Shown here piece by piece: positions 22,784 through 34,480 of a stretch of DNA of 64,000 nt. How positions within the stretch are numbered: the stretch's first letter is position 1; each line of letters opens with the position of its first letter. The notes under the pieces are model-generated. The model made no database searches. It saw only the letters and a program-made list of their open reading frames with translations, and was not told the DNA's origin. A program made the position numbers and the translations under genes. Source of the DNA: Isoetes taiwanensis (Eukaryota > Streptophyta > Lycopodiopsida > Isoetales > Isoetaceae); NCBI GenBank assembly GCA_021234155.1, contig JAJEKV010000214.1, forward strand, positions 855,581 through 919,580, given 5' to 3'.

Positions 22784-24480
22784 TTAAAGTGCAAAAGAAG
22801 TTATATTCATATTATATAATATGTTAATACAAAAGGCTCCGGGATCAAGATTCCTAACTATTCTTGATATCGCCGGGGGGGATGGATTATCCTCTAGGAA
22901 CTTCTTCACTTGGGCTGTTCCCACCGAATGACCTAAGTTCCTAAGGACGTTGATCAAGATCCCTCGCAAAGCTCTCGCAAACTCTTCTATCCTGGCCGAG
23001 GTATAGGTGGCGGTCCTTTGCCGCCGCCTTCCCCGCCGTCGTAAGGTATGGCGAAGTCAAAAACATCGAGTGCTACCGCTCTCTTCACCGGGATGGCATA
23101 CCGGTGTTGAGGGTAGCCGAGCATGCCCGCCAAAGCCCTGAGAGCCAATTAGCATCGATACTCCTTCCTCGCCTCGGGGTGAATTTATGGCTACCGCTTA
23201 TTCTTCCATCCACGCTAGGGGAAGTAGTGTCAAGAATGACTGTTGCTATGCGCGGACGGGTCTCGCCTCTCGCCGCCTCCCAGCCTGCGGTTCGCCCGCA
23301 TAGTCATCAACCTCCACCGCGGTGAGCTTCCCAGAAGTCTCTCGCATCGCTGTCAAGCTCTTCCCCAGGTCGAATCCCCGCCTCTCCTGGGAGGCGCGGG
23401 CCGCAAAGAGCTTGCCGCTAAGATGTTCGAAAATGCTGCGGGCGATCCCCATCTGTTCCCGTGAGAGCAAGGAACTCTTTCCTCCGCCGGTAGTTGGTCC
23501 GGGCCTCCATAATCGGGCCTCGATGTTGTTGTAGGCTTGGATATGGGAGGTCGACTCTCGAGTGTAAGTGTCGGCTTCCCTTACTTGGAGTGGGAAGTCG
23601 GAGGTTCCTCGGACGAAGTCGTCCAGGTCCGTTCTCCGGAGTTGGTGCAGTAACTCGTCAGGTCGATACTCCCTTTCTCTGCACTCCGGGAGGTTTTAAA
23701 TGTCGCTTAGGAGCAAAAATTCTTCGCCCTCGACAATGATGGGGGCTAGGCTTGTGATGCCTAGCCCAAGGGATGGCGCGATCCTAAGAGTTTGCCGGCT
23801 TCTTTCGAACTGTCTTGCCACTCTTGTTACGCTTGCCATTTGCTCTTCATTTGGGTCGAGCTCGACGTAGTCTTCATCCTCTTCTTCGACTCGTCTTCTT
23901 CTTTTCCTTCTTGCTCCTGTTCGTACTGCGTAAGGAGCTGTTGTGCTGCTGCTGTGGCTAATGGGTCCACGTCCATGGGTGGAATGGAGGTTTCTCCCAT
24001 GGGGTTCTCGGCACGGTGGGTGAGAAAAATTGCTAAGGCAGTGTTGAAAGAGAAGTATTTGGTCCTGTTGACAGTCAGAACCATTGGCCGGCGTCTTATT
24101 TGGGCCTTGTTTGTGAGATACTTGGCAATGTTTGGAACATCGCCTAAGGTTGCTTGAAGGGATTGCCTAGGGACAAAGTAGCCTACGCAAGGTGGAAGTT
24201 GCACTAGTGATGGCTCTACCCTAGCTTGAAATTCGCATGGGACTCGCTATAAGTGGGGTTGTGCAAGGTTGCTTGGACATCTATCTCCTTAGGAAGACAC
24301 GGAAAATCTCATCGATGTCGGCCTAAAGATGAGCTACCGGCTATTTGCACCATCTGCGGAATTCGTGAGGTTGCCATGAGTTTAGTGAGGAAGAGAGTAG
24401 CAAATTGCAAGAGCACCTCGGGGAGTTGGAAAATCGGCTAAAGGAGGAGCAAATTTGGAGGGTGCTATGTGTAAAATAAG
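22784..24480 (-). pseudogene. Unidentified decayed protein-coding region with its own TATA box
   Basis: Downstream of a minus-strand TATA box (24484-24492), fragments in shifting frames look like one long protein. They are MATSRIPQMVQIAGSSSLG, EIDVQATLHNPTYSESHANF, the frame 24204-23827 (GYFVPRQSLQATLGDVPNIA, VLTVNRTKYFSFNTALAIFL, then an acidic Gln/Glu/Lys-rich stretch), EQMGIARSIFEHLSGKLFAA (23470-23246), and RGILINVLRNLGHSVGTAQ (22969-22784). Helical, charged segments dominate. No motif is recognised. It could be the gag of an unfamiliar LTR element or a dead host gene. Confidence 0.4.
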
Positions 24481-24483
24481 GGT

Positions 24484-24492
24484 CTATTTATA
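24484..24492 (-). promoter_or_regulatory. TATA box for the minus-strand unit
   Basis: The minus strand reads CTATAAATA, followed by GACCCTTATTTTACACATAG before the first ATG of the decayed frame. Spacing fits a plant core promoter or the U3/R part of an LTR. Confidence 0.45.
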
Positions 24493-24684
24493 GAAAAGGG
24501 GAAAACCCTAATTTTTGGGTGACTTGGAAAATTCTTGGGATTGGGCAATTTTAGCCTATACTGAGGTCAAAATGGGAGTTTGAAGACTAATTTAAGGGTT
24601 TGGGCATGACTGGATTACCTAAAGATGCTAACACAACAGGTTGAAGATCATTTGGACAAGTTCTGGTGAAGAAGTGGTAGGAGG

Positions 24685-25274
24685 TGTTAGTCCTGTGCCT
24701 CCTGGTACAGGACTATTCATGCATTCGACGGACCAAGTCAAGGCCAAGGATCCACAACCAAAGCTGGGTCGATCGTCAAAGGCTCGATGAAGACCAAGAG
24801 ACCCACGCTTGATCAAAGCTTCGTCGGGATAAACAACAAGAGGCGCGGCGCCGGACAAGTGACGGCTGTCACCGCCCGCGTCGGCCGTCGGCGTGATTCC
24901 AGGTACTTCAAGAGGCACCGCCAAAGATTCCTCAAAGAGGGCCCTTCCGTGAGAGTCGGCAAGACCGGATCACCGAGTGTCTATATTGGGCCAAAGGCCA
25001 TTGTACTATATATATGAGTAGAGCTAGCACATGAGTTTTTAGATGAGTTTTGAGTCTTGTCTCACTTCAGTTTTCTCTCGGTTCGTAGAGCTCATGTATC
25101 ATCATCATTGATATCAAGGAAGCTTATCATTGTTGTCTCATTGTTCTTTTGTTTTCTTTTCCCTTTCCATTGTTTTCTTGCAAATCCAAGGACATAGTCC
25201 CCGGATTCTCCGTTAGATCCAAGGGTCCTCAGAGGGTCGTCTTTGGTAGAGTTCAGAACCCGCACCCCCAAACA
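24685..25274 (+). mobile_element. Probable 5' LTR of the Tat/Athila-like gypsy element
   Basis: The block starts TGTTAGTCC and ends ...CCCCAAACA. It contains a TATA box (TATATATAT near 25006-25014) and a T-rich region with repeated ATC/CATTG phrases typical of an LTR R-U5. It is followed by a GC-rich CCGCCGCTGACTGCCGGG that resembles a degraded TGGCGCCGTTGCCGGG-type primer site. Gag coding starts about 50 bp later. The ends are inferred, because no second LTR copy was found to compare. Confidence 0.45.
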
Positions 25275-25318
25275 CCGCCGCTGACTGCCGGGTCACGATT
25301 CGATTTTTCCTTTCTTAC

Positions 25319-26500
25319 GTGCGCCATGTTGCGCCTCAAACTTCACACGGAAGAACTTCTTTCCTGACGGCTGCCCTCGCTTGGGCGCCATCATCGACGG
25401 AAGTTGTTCGCGCGACATGTATGGATACGCTTTATGACATTGAGGGAGGCCACATTCGGCCTAGGCTCACCGGTCGAGCCACCCCCCCTCGTGTCATGTC
25501 TCGTCCCAGTTCTCCGCCTCAAGCGTGCAAACATTGCTCACAGCCTCAGTCACCTCATCACTATCAGGAGCCCTATCAGGCTCAACCTTCTCAACCTTAC
25601 TTTCATACCCCAGAACATGCCTACATCCATCATTCTTCTGGCCATACGCCTCTGCCTTCACAACCATCATCTCCTCCGGGCGGACAGGGATATCCACATG
25701 TCTCTTTTGCTCCTCCCCAGGAATTTCCCTTCCCTACATTTCCCACCGCTCTTCCTGTTTACGACCTTACAGACCTCAAACCCAATGATCAGGCACCTCC
25801 AGTACCTCCACCTCAGTCACCCCTTCATCAAGGTCTTTCAGGCACCATGCCACCTCCCCTCCACCTCAATATAATCCTATCCAGTTCCTGTCGCCAAGCA
25901 CTTTCACCTCTACCTTTCGGACCCTTGCTGACTTATCCAACCTTTGGCAACACGAAAAGGCAAACCATTAGACCAAAGTGCTTTCGGGCCCACATGGAAG
26001 AATTTGAGGCTCGCTGTCCTAAATGGTCATGCACAACCTCAACCTGAAATTCCATATCTTTTCCACCACCCCTGCGGGTTTCCTCATCAATGGCTTATGT
26101 CCAACAAAAGCCACTTTGGAAACAAGATTGGTCGAAATGAAAAACCGCTTTTCTCACTCACTATGGAACCACCGGATGATGATCAACTTCATCTCAAGCA
26201 ACTCAATGACCTTTCAACAAGAGCCCACTTGAGTCCGCCAGATTTTGCGGATCGACTTCACATCCTCGCCGGCAAACTCAAGGAGTACCCGACCCGAGCC
26301 GGATCTTGGTACGGTTTCTTCAAGGACTTCCTCCGGCTATCCGACCGATGATGAATACTGGCGCCAAGACTTTGGAGCGGGCTATATCCTTTGTCAATCA
26401 CTTTCGGTCAATGTTTCTCTCCCGTGGCGTGGCTCTTCGGGAGCTCCCTTTCATTCCACCCGCCATGGTTCCATTGCATCACCGTCCAACCTCAACATAA
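25319..26500 (+). pseudogene. Gag of the Tat/Athila-like element, interrupted at its 3' side
   Basis: The first frame (25319-26047) has a Pro/Gln/His/Ser-rich region (QPSQPYFHTPEHAYIHHSSG) common in gypsy gag N-termini. The capsid-like part follows in the frame at 25944-26351 (LHLKQLNDLSTRAHLSPPDF, ADRLHILAGKLKEYPT) and then at 26306-26500 (VRFLQGLPPAIRPMMNT, AISFVNHFRSMF). The sequence is lost at about 26500, where an unrelated 7 kb insertion begins, and resumes near 33538. Several shifts and stops are present. Its partner is the pol at 33.5-38.0 kb. Confidence 0.65.
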
Positions 26501-26944
26501 AACTCTACATGGTTTTTCCCATGGTTGTGACTATAAAACCATTCTACAAAACCAATGCATGTTTGTGGGTTGATATCATTAAAAACCATATGTGGCTAAA
26601 CTAATGTGTTCTCTTGTGAGGTTTGTTAGGATGGTTAGATGAATGGGCTTCTTTGTAGAGTTTGTCAACGTGGTATTACATGTTGGTAAATAAATGTAGT
26701 ATATTATACCGTTTTAAGGGTATGGTTTGTCCATGTGGTATAACATAAAGGTTGTGGATGTGGTTTAAAATGGTGTTCTTTCATGTGATTCTATTATTGT
26801 GGTAAACTGACATGACTAAATGTCATGGTAAATGCACTAGTCATGCCATGGTAAATGCACATGGTTTGCAATGTGTTCGAAATTACTATCAATCTTAAGT
26901 GGATTTGTTTGTTCCAAATATGCATGGTTTTATTACGGTCATTT

Positions 26945-27125
26945 ATAAACCAATATAATAATAATGATAACTAGTAAACCAATAATGATAACCAGTAATG
27001 TGATTTATTAACCAATAATGATACGAAAATTAATATCTTATTAACCAATAATGATAACCAAAACTAATAAGGATTAACCACTAAAACAATAATAATAAAC
27101 CAATAATGATAACCAGTAACGTTAT
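26945..27125. repeat. AT-rich tandem repeat around AACCAATAATGATAACCAG
   Basis: The phrase AACCAATAATGATA(A)CC occurs at least four times in this stretch with variable spacers. It lies near the left end of the 7-kb insertion. Confidence 0.7.
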
Positions 27126-27296
27126 GTGGTTTGAAGCAAAGTTTAGCATTCCAAGTTTAGTAGACTAATTGCAAATGGTTTCTTATGACTGTAGTGGCTT
27201 CTACAAAAATTAGGGAGCAAGGGGATTTGAACCCCAACCATTTCCAAAACTCTTAAAGAATGATAAATTTATTTCCAGAAATATGCAGAAGCTGCT

Positions 27297-27578
27297 TTGA
27301 GTGCTCCAAATTTTGAGCTAATACTGCACTTGATACTGCAAAAAACAAGGAAACATAAAATAAAACATGCAACAAAACTTTCAAAAAGAATGAATGACCA
27401 AAATGTTTGGGCCAACCGTTCTGGATCCTTGAATCATGTTAAGAAAATGCTTGAAATTGCAAGAACAGACATAAGCTATAACCTTTTACCTGTAGCAGAT
27501 GAAGTGTTTACAGGAGTAGAAGCTATTCGCCATGTCAAAGCAGATATTTGGCCATTGCTACAAACGCAAATTAAGTGA
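27297..27578 (+). CDS. Isolated open frame, unidentified
   Basis: A 93-residue frame, Lys-rich (KTRKHKIKHATKLSKR) with a more globular C-terminal part (LEIARTDISYNLLPVADEVF). No family is recognised. It lies in the 7-kb insertion and could be a captured gene fragment or chance. A minus-strand frame at 27816-28259 is similarly unassignable. Confidence 0.2.
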   Translation: MSAPNFELILHLILQKTRKHKIKHATKLSKRMNDQNVWANRSGSLNHVKKMLEIARTDISYNLLPVADEVFTGVEAIRHVKADIWPLLQTQIK

Positions 27579-28489
27579 AAAAGCTGATCTCATGTTTAAA
27601 TAAAAAATAGTAAGAATGGGAGCCTCTGAAGCTTATCTTTATATTATTCTAAATCAGGCTTCAGATCTCACCGCGAAGTCCTCTCCATCGTGCATGCAAA
27701 ATAGATCTGTGAAACTATTCAAATGTTAAGGGCTACAAGATAAACCTGGGGATTCCAAATAAATTTGCTATGGGCCGCCTAGAATACAGTTCGATGGAGC
27801 ATGGCTGGATTCACTTCAACAAATCTTGCAAAGTAAACAGAACGTAAGCGGGGTCAAAATATTTCGAAAACAACAAAAGATCACTGGTTTCTTTTCTACC
27901 TTGGGATGAAGGAAGTAAATGTCAGAGGCTGCTAAGATTTGCCAAAGGAAAACCTCCATCGCCTGTGTAAAAAATAGAAAACCTTCATTCACCTGTGTAA
28001 GAAATGAAGCTAAGCCGGAAAGCATTTGTACTTCAGAAAACTTTGTATGCATACACCTTATTCTGTTTATCCTTTTTGGGTATCCTTTTTTTAGCTCCAG
28101 CGACTGGTTAGCAGAGAACCCAACAACAAATTTCATAACCTGAGATAAAAGATACATGGAAGAGCTTATGTGGATTACCTCCTCTGTGACGTTTGAACAG
28201 AAGAGACGAAGAGAATGTAGCTGCGGGGATCTGCTAGAACGTTCTAAAAGCAGCCTCATACCTTGCTCGCCCTGCCTCCAAAGTGTCCGAGTAATCTGCT
28301 GTTAATTAAAACTTAAAACAAAATTTAGAGAAGCTCCATTTGACGCGCTCAAGCTTTGCATGCCCGGGAGAAGAAAAAAGGAGGATGAAGCAAGTTTCTT
28401 TAGACAGATCTCTTAACCATGGGTTTCAGATCCAGCTTCATTTCCGCTTTGTACACTCCAAACCCAGTTCGGCTACATATATGGCTTGA

Positions 28490-28610
28490 TTTCGACCTTG
28501 TATCTTCATATCCGGCTCTGAATCCGGCCCTGTGTGCTCATATCCGGCCTTGAATGCTACAAATCCGGCCTTGATTACTCATATCCGACAAAGTATCAGG
28601 CCTTGTTTGC
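28490..28610. repeat. Short tandem repeat of ATCCGGCCTTGA
   Basis: Five or so copies of (A/C)ATATCCGGC(C/T)(C/T)TGA or AATCCGGCC(C/T)TG with spacers of about 15-25 bp. Confidence 0.7.
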
Positions 28611-28639
28611 GGCCAGAAAAGCCATGGGCGCCATGGCTA

Positions 28640-30630
28640 TGGCGTCCGATCCTCTGTAAAGGGCAAAAAAAATGAGCGGGAGAAATAACGATCAACACCA
28701 AATAAGGTGGGAGAAATACTCTGAGTTGGACGCCTGACCGTTACACCTAGTCTCCTTTGTATTTTAGCAAAATGCCCTCGTATTTACCTATAATTGTTAA
28801 AATACCCTTGTATTTTAAATATTTGCCAAAACGCCCCCCACAGTCGACTTGGTGCCAGTTCAGAACAAGGTTCAGAATAAAAAATCTTTTGCCTAAACCC
28901 CTCGTTAATTAGTAACTTAAATATCATGTGTTATAGTTAACATGTACGAACAATTAAACCCTTAGGTGAATGTGAAAGGAAGCTAGAATCTAAATGCCAT
29001 TTCGCTATTGAAAAGATCTTAGAAATATTTGTTCTAAGTTCGAAAGGTAATTATATTTTTTAATCGCCTTGCATCAATAAACATATCTCTTTTCTTTTCT
29101 TAAGTTGGTCCACTTATGTCCTTCGGATCCAAAGAATCTAAGAAGCTTGACTAGATTTTTAAAGCTTTTTATTTTCTCCCTTTCTAATTCTTGCTTTATC
29201 CGATGTTTTTCTTTCTTAAATCACGTTCCCCTATTTTTCAGAGCTAAATTAAGTTGTTGTTATGCTCCTCATGTTGAAGCCATTCTTATATCTCATTTGT
29301 TGTGAAAATACCTTCTTGTTATGTGGAATGGAAAGGGGGAAGGCATTCTTGCAAGCCCCCTGACCTCCAGAATCTAGGAGCGCCTCCTGACCCCTTTTCA
29401 TTGCACTATGTCAAGGTAAGCTTGACCGAATTCTGCAGGTTTCTGTGAGGCGATTTGTCATTCTGCAGAAGAATGAATCAAGAAAATGATGGAAGACTCA
29501 TCCACTTACCTTGACGTTTTGTGCTTGCATTGAAAGCAATGTTGACCTTGGTCACAAATCGGCAACAACAAATCCGACTCTGGCAAATCATCCACTAGGG
29601 AAAATCGATCTACAAACTTGTTTCTAATATTTTCATGCTTTTTAGGTCTTAACTTTTTCAACATAGCCTAGACGGGTTTTGAATCCGCCCTTGCAAAAGT
29701 GGAATTGTTGCCACTTATGCTTTGCATGAACAAAATTGTTACCACTGCAACTTCGTTGGAGCAAAGGGTTAGGGGCCCCGGTTCGAAATGGGGTGCCCGG
29801 AGTGGGAGTCATTCTTGAAATGCATTTTTAGTAGTTAAGAAGGATTCTAAATTTGATTAGAAGGCTCGTTGTCCAACATGGATAAGTTGGTTGCTTCTGC
29901 ATTCTTCCTTCTGTTCAACCTTCTGACCTTCAACAAACCATCATCTCTTCTGTTTTTCCTAGTTCACGTGGCAAAGTCATGTTGGACTGTCCTCGTGATC
30001 AGATAGACCAGAAGCAGATCTAGCAGCTCCAGATCTACTTCAAGACCTCTAGATGCGATGCGAACCTGCAACTTATAATCGATAATGGAATCCCCCGATA
30101 TTCGAGGTGGGTTGCTCACCTTTTATTTGACGGTTTTCAACCATTAACATTGTCATTGCCTTATTTTAAAACTAAGGCAATTATATTGCCTTACAAATTG
30201 ACTTCACTCCCATTACCTAGAAAAGAATCCAGAGGCAGTAACACCAAGGCAATACCTAGTCTAACGATGTTGGTGCGCCACAAATAACATATACTAGATA
30301 AGTACCCAATAGCACAAAATTTTCTCTCCAAAGCTTACATGACATCTAGACATCTAGCATGTGCTATAGTTCCTAGTGTTATAACATCATACTATAAAAG
30401 CATGTTAGCTTACACTAGTCACATGATGCAGCATCTAAGGAGAGGCGCCAAGGAAAGCTAGAAGTGCATTTGGTGTTTTTCGAGACAGAATCTTTCAAAT
30501 TCTGCCAAAGAATTCTATAATGTGTCTAATTTGCAACTTGTAAGGGAACAATGGAGGATGTTTTAATTGTTGAAGACATCAAATTGCCCCTTGACCATAT
30601 GTCAAGTGGAAAAGTCTGATATTCTCTAGA
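28640..30630. other. Noncoding interior of the 7-kb insertion
   Basis: No gene is supported. AT-rich sequence with scattered chance frames. GGTTCGAAATGGGG near 29780 resembles a tRNA B box, but no A box was found. Confidence 0.35.
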
Positions 30631-30639
30631 TATGGCAAT

Positions 30640-31023
30640 CGAGCTTCTCAAATGGGGTCGGGACATAATTGTTGAGGATAATAGAACTCTTTGATGGTAT
30701 GTTGCAGCATGTTTGTCCCTGAACAATGATCCCTAAATAGGATTATTCCCATCTATAAAGTTGGGGATAAAGTTTGTGTGAAAAATTATAGAACCATCAT
30801 GGTGATGAGCAGTGTGTTGGTCAAATTGTTTGAGGCGGTCTTGAAAAAGAGATTGGGAAGTGGACATAAGGGCAAAATATCAGAGCCAGGTGGTTTTCAT
30901 CATAATCATCTAACCACGGATCATCTAGTCACTTTAAGCATAGTCATGGAAGGATCTAAAGGAGTTGGTAATGCACTATTTTGCTGCTTCATCGATTTTG
31001 CGAAAGCATTTAATCAATGCTGA
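30640..31023 (+). pseudogene. Non-LTR reverse transcriptase fragment
   Basis: Around the frame 30778-31023, pieces in two frames read LLKWGRDIIVED, IIPIYKVGDKVC, then KNYRTIMVMSSVLVKLFE, AVLKKRLGSG, GGFHHNHLTTDHLVTL and CCFIDFAKAFNQ. These match non-LTR RT blocks 1-3 (NYR, GF-x-x-x, D-F-x-K-A-F). The fragment stops just after the first catalytic Asp. The spacing and NYRTIMV phrase differ from the L1-type element at 14.5 kb and resemble the fragment at 39.5-40.2 kb. A 5'- and 3'-truncated relic. Confidence 0.65.
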
Positions 31024-31047
31024 GGAGCAAATTAGGAGTCATGAGAC

Positions 31048-31825
31048 TATAAAATATTCCACGACAGCCATACCATTGAACTACTATATTATGCCAAGTA
31101 TAGACAAGCATGTCAAGTATTTATAAAATTGGTGTGGCAAAATTTGGGCATAACATGATCCTCGAACCGGCCCAAATGGTATAAATTTTCAACAAATAGT
31201 ATCTTTTAAAGGTAGGAGATGTTTCAATATATAAGATATGGTTCCTAAAGCAACGCAACGAGGTTGTATAATCTCGTCCTGCCCGAAGTGGTGAATTGGA
31301 TTGTCACTCTAAATCCCTTGATCCATAAGCCACATTTGTGAATCCTAAACTAACTAAAATGACCTAATAACATGAAGCCTACAGTTCAATGCTCAAAAGT
31401 TTTTCTTTCTTACGCAAACTCTTGAAGCTATAAACCATTTTCTAGATAATTTTCCATAAATATTCTAGGGCAATCATACCATTGAAATATTATATTACGC
31501 TAAGAACAAACATGCATGTCAATTACAAAATTGTTCTGGCAAAGTTTGGGCATAACCTGATCCTTGGACCCAAATGGTAAAAATGTCGAACAAATGGTGT
31601 CTTTTAATGGTAGGAGATTTTCCAATTTACAGATCACATATTATTTTTAGAAGCAATAGGAGTCAATGCTATGAGGTCGTATATAGTCTTGTCTGAATTG
31701 GTGGGTTGGATTGTCACTCTAAATCCCTAGGGTGCATTTTGATCCATATGCCACATTTACAAATGCTTCAAACTAATTAAAATGATCTAATAACATGAAA
31801 CCTATGGTTCAATGCTCAAACTTTG
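31048..31825. repeat. 406-bp tandem duplication
   Basis: TACCATTGAA at 31071 recurs at 31477, and the following about 350 bp match throughout, for example GGCATAAC(A/C)TGATCCT, TAGGAGAT and TTGGATTGTCACTCTAAATC. Divergence is substantial. The sequence is noncoding. Confidence 0.75.
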
Positions 31826-31827
31826 CT

Positions 31828-32040
31828 CGTTTGGTCTAGTGGTAGCACACTACTTCTAGTAACTACAGGTCGAGACCGACCAAAATCACACTCTGAACTG
31901 TTGGGCATCAAATCCCAAAGATGTAATGTAAAGTGGTTGGGGGCAGGGCCCAACCGAGCAATGTAGTGTGATGCGTGGTTGCATGTCCAGTTGGATGTTG
32001 CCTAGTGGCGTGACGTTAAAACAACTATCTATCTTTCTTG
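31828..32040 (+). mobile_element. tRNA-derived SINE candidate 1
   Basis: An A box (TGGTCTAGTGG at 31832-31842) is followed at 31868-31878 by a B-box-like GGTCGAGACCG. These are the internal RNA polymerase III promoter parts of a tRNA-like head. A body of about 150 bp follows, ending near CTATCTATCTTTCTT. No second copy in the window allows its ends to be fixed. Confidence 0.4.
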
Positions 32041-32049
32041 AGGCAAAGT

Positions 32050-32880
32050 TTTAAAGATGTATCTATTTTCTAGACAAGTGCAAACATATATTGCAATAAA
32101 AAAAAGGACCACAATAAAGCTCAAACGCAGAAGAAGACTATCACTTTTATGTTCAGACACTTGCCTTCATTGAGTTCTACTTTGGGAGTTCTACTTTGGG
32201 AGTCCACTAAGGGCTAATTTAAGGGCTATATTTGACACCTAAGGGAATTGATGCCAAGGCTCATTTCGTTCATTGATTTAACTACTGCACCATTGCCTTA
32301 TCAAAAAGACACAAGAAGGTTCATTGGACGTGTTAGAGCTTCCTTGAAGTTATTTGTTGCTTTCATTTGTTATTTATGATTCTTTATGTAAATTAAATCA
32401 TTGACATGTGCTCATCTTGGTTGCTAAATGTAGAAGGCCTTATGCTTTATCTTAGCACCAGGGTTCCCACATAATCGTTCTTTGCATGTCATTAATATGC
32501 ATATGTAGTATCATGTCATGGCTACTCCAGGGCTTTGATTGTATAGTAAACTACGTAATCACCTAGTTCCGAAGTGTTCTCATGGATTAACATCACCTTT
32601 TTGGTGCATCTTGCACATACATTAAAGGGGACAATCTCAAAATATATTATTTTGGAATCATTGGGCACAAAAAATGTCCCAATTATTTCGAACTTATAGT
32701 AAACTGCATGATCTACTATGAAGATTATGATTGTCGAATGTATTAAACTAAGACAATACTGATCAATTATAGAGGGCTTGTCTTAAATGCTTGTAGAAGG
32801 TATACTCATAATTCCTTAAAATATAAAATTTCGTAGCATATATTTAAGTAATAATTTAATTTACATCATGGAATGCATAA
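32050..32880. other. AT-rich noncoding sequence
   Basis: Nothing recognised in this part of the 7-kb insertion. Confidence 0.35.
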
Positions 32881-33006
32881 TATCTATTGAAGTTTATGAA
32901 TAAGCACTATGAATAACCACCCTTTTGGTTGGGAATTATAAATAACCACCATGCAAATTAAAATGGTACGGAAACCCATGCTAGGAACTATAATCAATTT
33001 TTAGTA

Positions 33007-33272
33007 GACAATTCTGCAATAGAAAACCAGCATGAATAACCACTAATTATTTATATTGGCAATAAAAACCACTTTGTAAACTACATGAATTCAAATAAAC
33101 CATATTACAAAAGAAAACCAATGTGGTCGACTTTAAATAGACAATTTCGGCAATAGAAAACCAACATGAATAACCACTAGATATTTAAATTGGCAGTGAA
33201 AACCACCTTGCAAACTACACTAATTTTAGTAAACCATACTACGAAAGAAAACCAATATGGAAAATCATCGTC
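33007..33272. repeat. 133-bp tandem duplication near the right end of the insertion
   Basis: Units start at 33007 and 33140 with AGACAATT(C/T)(T/C)(G/C)GCAATAG-type sequence, then CATGAATAACCACTA and AAAACCAAT(A/G)TGG. This is the source of the dense AACCA phrases on the right side. Confidence 0.75.
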
Positions 33273-33537
33273 TAGCATTGAAAAACCATACCATAAACCA
33301 TTACCAATTTAATAACCCATGTTGTATCAATTAACTAACAAGAAAACCATGCTAGAAACCATTATGAATTTAAACAAACTATGTTGCAACAAGAATCAAC
33401 ATGAAAAAACCACATCCTACTTATAAAAACCACTATAATATGTGGTTTCTATTAAGATTATTATTTTTTGCATAAGTAAGCACATGTATAGTGGTTCCTT
33501 AGTGGTTAATTATGGCAGTTAAGTTTTAAAATGCCTT

Positions 33538-34480
33538 GTGATACCACCACAGCATGTCCTCAACTTCCACAAGTTCAGGTGCAGCTTCCTGGCACCAATC
33601 AGACCACCTCGGTCCGCCTCACGGCTTACCAACTTTGGATTGCCAATGGCAAACAAGGCCCGGCGCCCTGTTCTTGGGAGGAAGCCACCCTGGCGCCTCG
33701 GCAATCACGCTTATCAACCGGCTCTCCGCCAATCAACCTCAGTAGGATCAACAAGCCGCAGGGAAGAAATTTTTGGGGCTCTTAATCCTCGATCCGGTAG
33801 ATCAAATTGGGTTGGTTTGGTTTCCGTGCGCCGGAACTGCCACGTCCCTTAACCATTATTCCTAATGGCACGCCGCCTTTTGCAGGTTGACACAATCCCT
33901 CATGAAGAGGACAAAAGGTTCACTTTTATACCGACTTGGAAAACTCATGCCTCATGTCATGCCTAAAAGTACGCCAAAGCATTCCCAACCTCATGCAGCT
34001 GTTGAAGGCCGCGACGTTGGCTAATGTTCATGCCACCACGAGCTTCGGCAAAGACAAGATGCACCTTCCACATCTCAACCTCCACGCCTCCGGACATATC
34101 CGAATATTCTTTGCAGAGGTCGACCTCCTAAAGAAGTTGCCGCTTCATTACCACGCGACTCTAGCACCCGTGGATCCAAAGAGATCCTTTTTCTCATGTG
34201 CCTCACGGAACTCCAAGAGGAGCTGTAGCAAAAAAAATCAAAATTCCCTTAAGTCCGGCAACAATTTTGAAACTATGTCCCGCTCTCAAGGACCGGTTAC
34301 CACTCCCGACCGTTTTGGTTGGGGTCAAGCCGCTACCTCTACACCCACGGTACATGCCGGTGGGCAATCAACAAGTCAATCATGTTCAAATTGACGGAGG
34401 TAGCTATTTAATCAATCTCATCACGGATAAACTCCGCAAATAAATGGGCATCAAACAACTCTATCGTGCCCCATATGACA
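33538..34480 (+). pseudogene. Tat/Athila-like gag end and retropepsin
   Basis: Gag-like sequence resumes at 33538 (CSFLAPIRPPRS, TLDCQWQTRPG) and runs through broken frames to 34394. A protease-like motif lies at about 34390-34445: VQIDGGSYLINLITDKL, in which IDGGS stands where active retropepsins have D-S/T-G. It is followed by KMGIKQLYRAPY and, near 34600, EMLVVRPFLRRAKSI, the usual end of plant gypsy proteases. Frames are broken, so it is inactive. Confidence 0.6.

Larger units (their letters stand above)
26505..33530. mobile_element. 7-kb insertion splitting the gag of the Tat/Athila-like element
   Basis: The left gag piece ends and the right piece resumes in register around this block. 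Both ends are AT-rich and packed with short phrases: TGGTTT/CATGGT-type on the left (26508-26950) and the complementary AAACCA/ACCATG-type on the right (32890-33470). The ends are therefore loosely inverted sub-repeats. The middle contains older fragments listed separately. No transposase and no clean terminal inverted repeat or target duplication were found, so the class is unknown. A foldback-like or Mutator-like element with sub-repeated ends is possible. Confidence 0.5.

Noticed and set aside
27205-27245. tRNA-like GGGGTTCAAATCCCC on the minus strand
   Set aside because: Only a T-arm and a possible half acceptor stem are visible. There is no D-arm, anticodon arm or A box at the right distance.
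26505-33530. Helitron interpretation of the 7-kb insertion (TCTACA start)
   Set aside because: No A|T target, no 3' hairpin with CTRR end and no Rep-helicase. The resemblance at the left end is too short.
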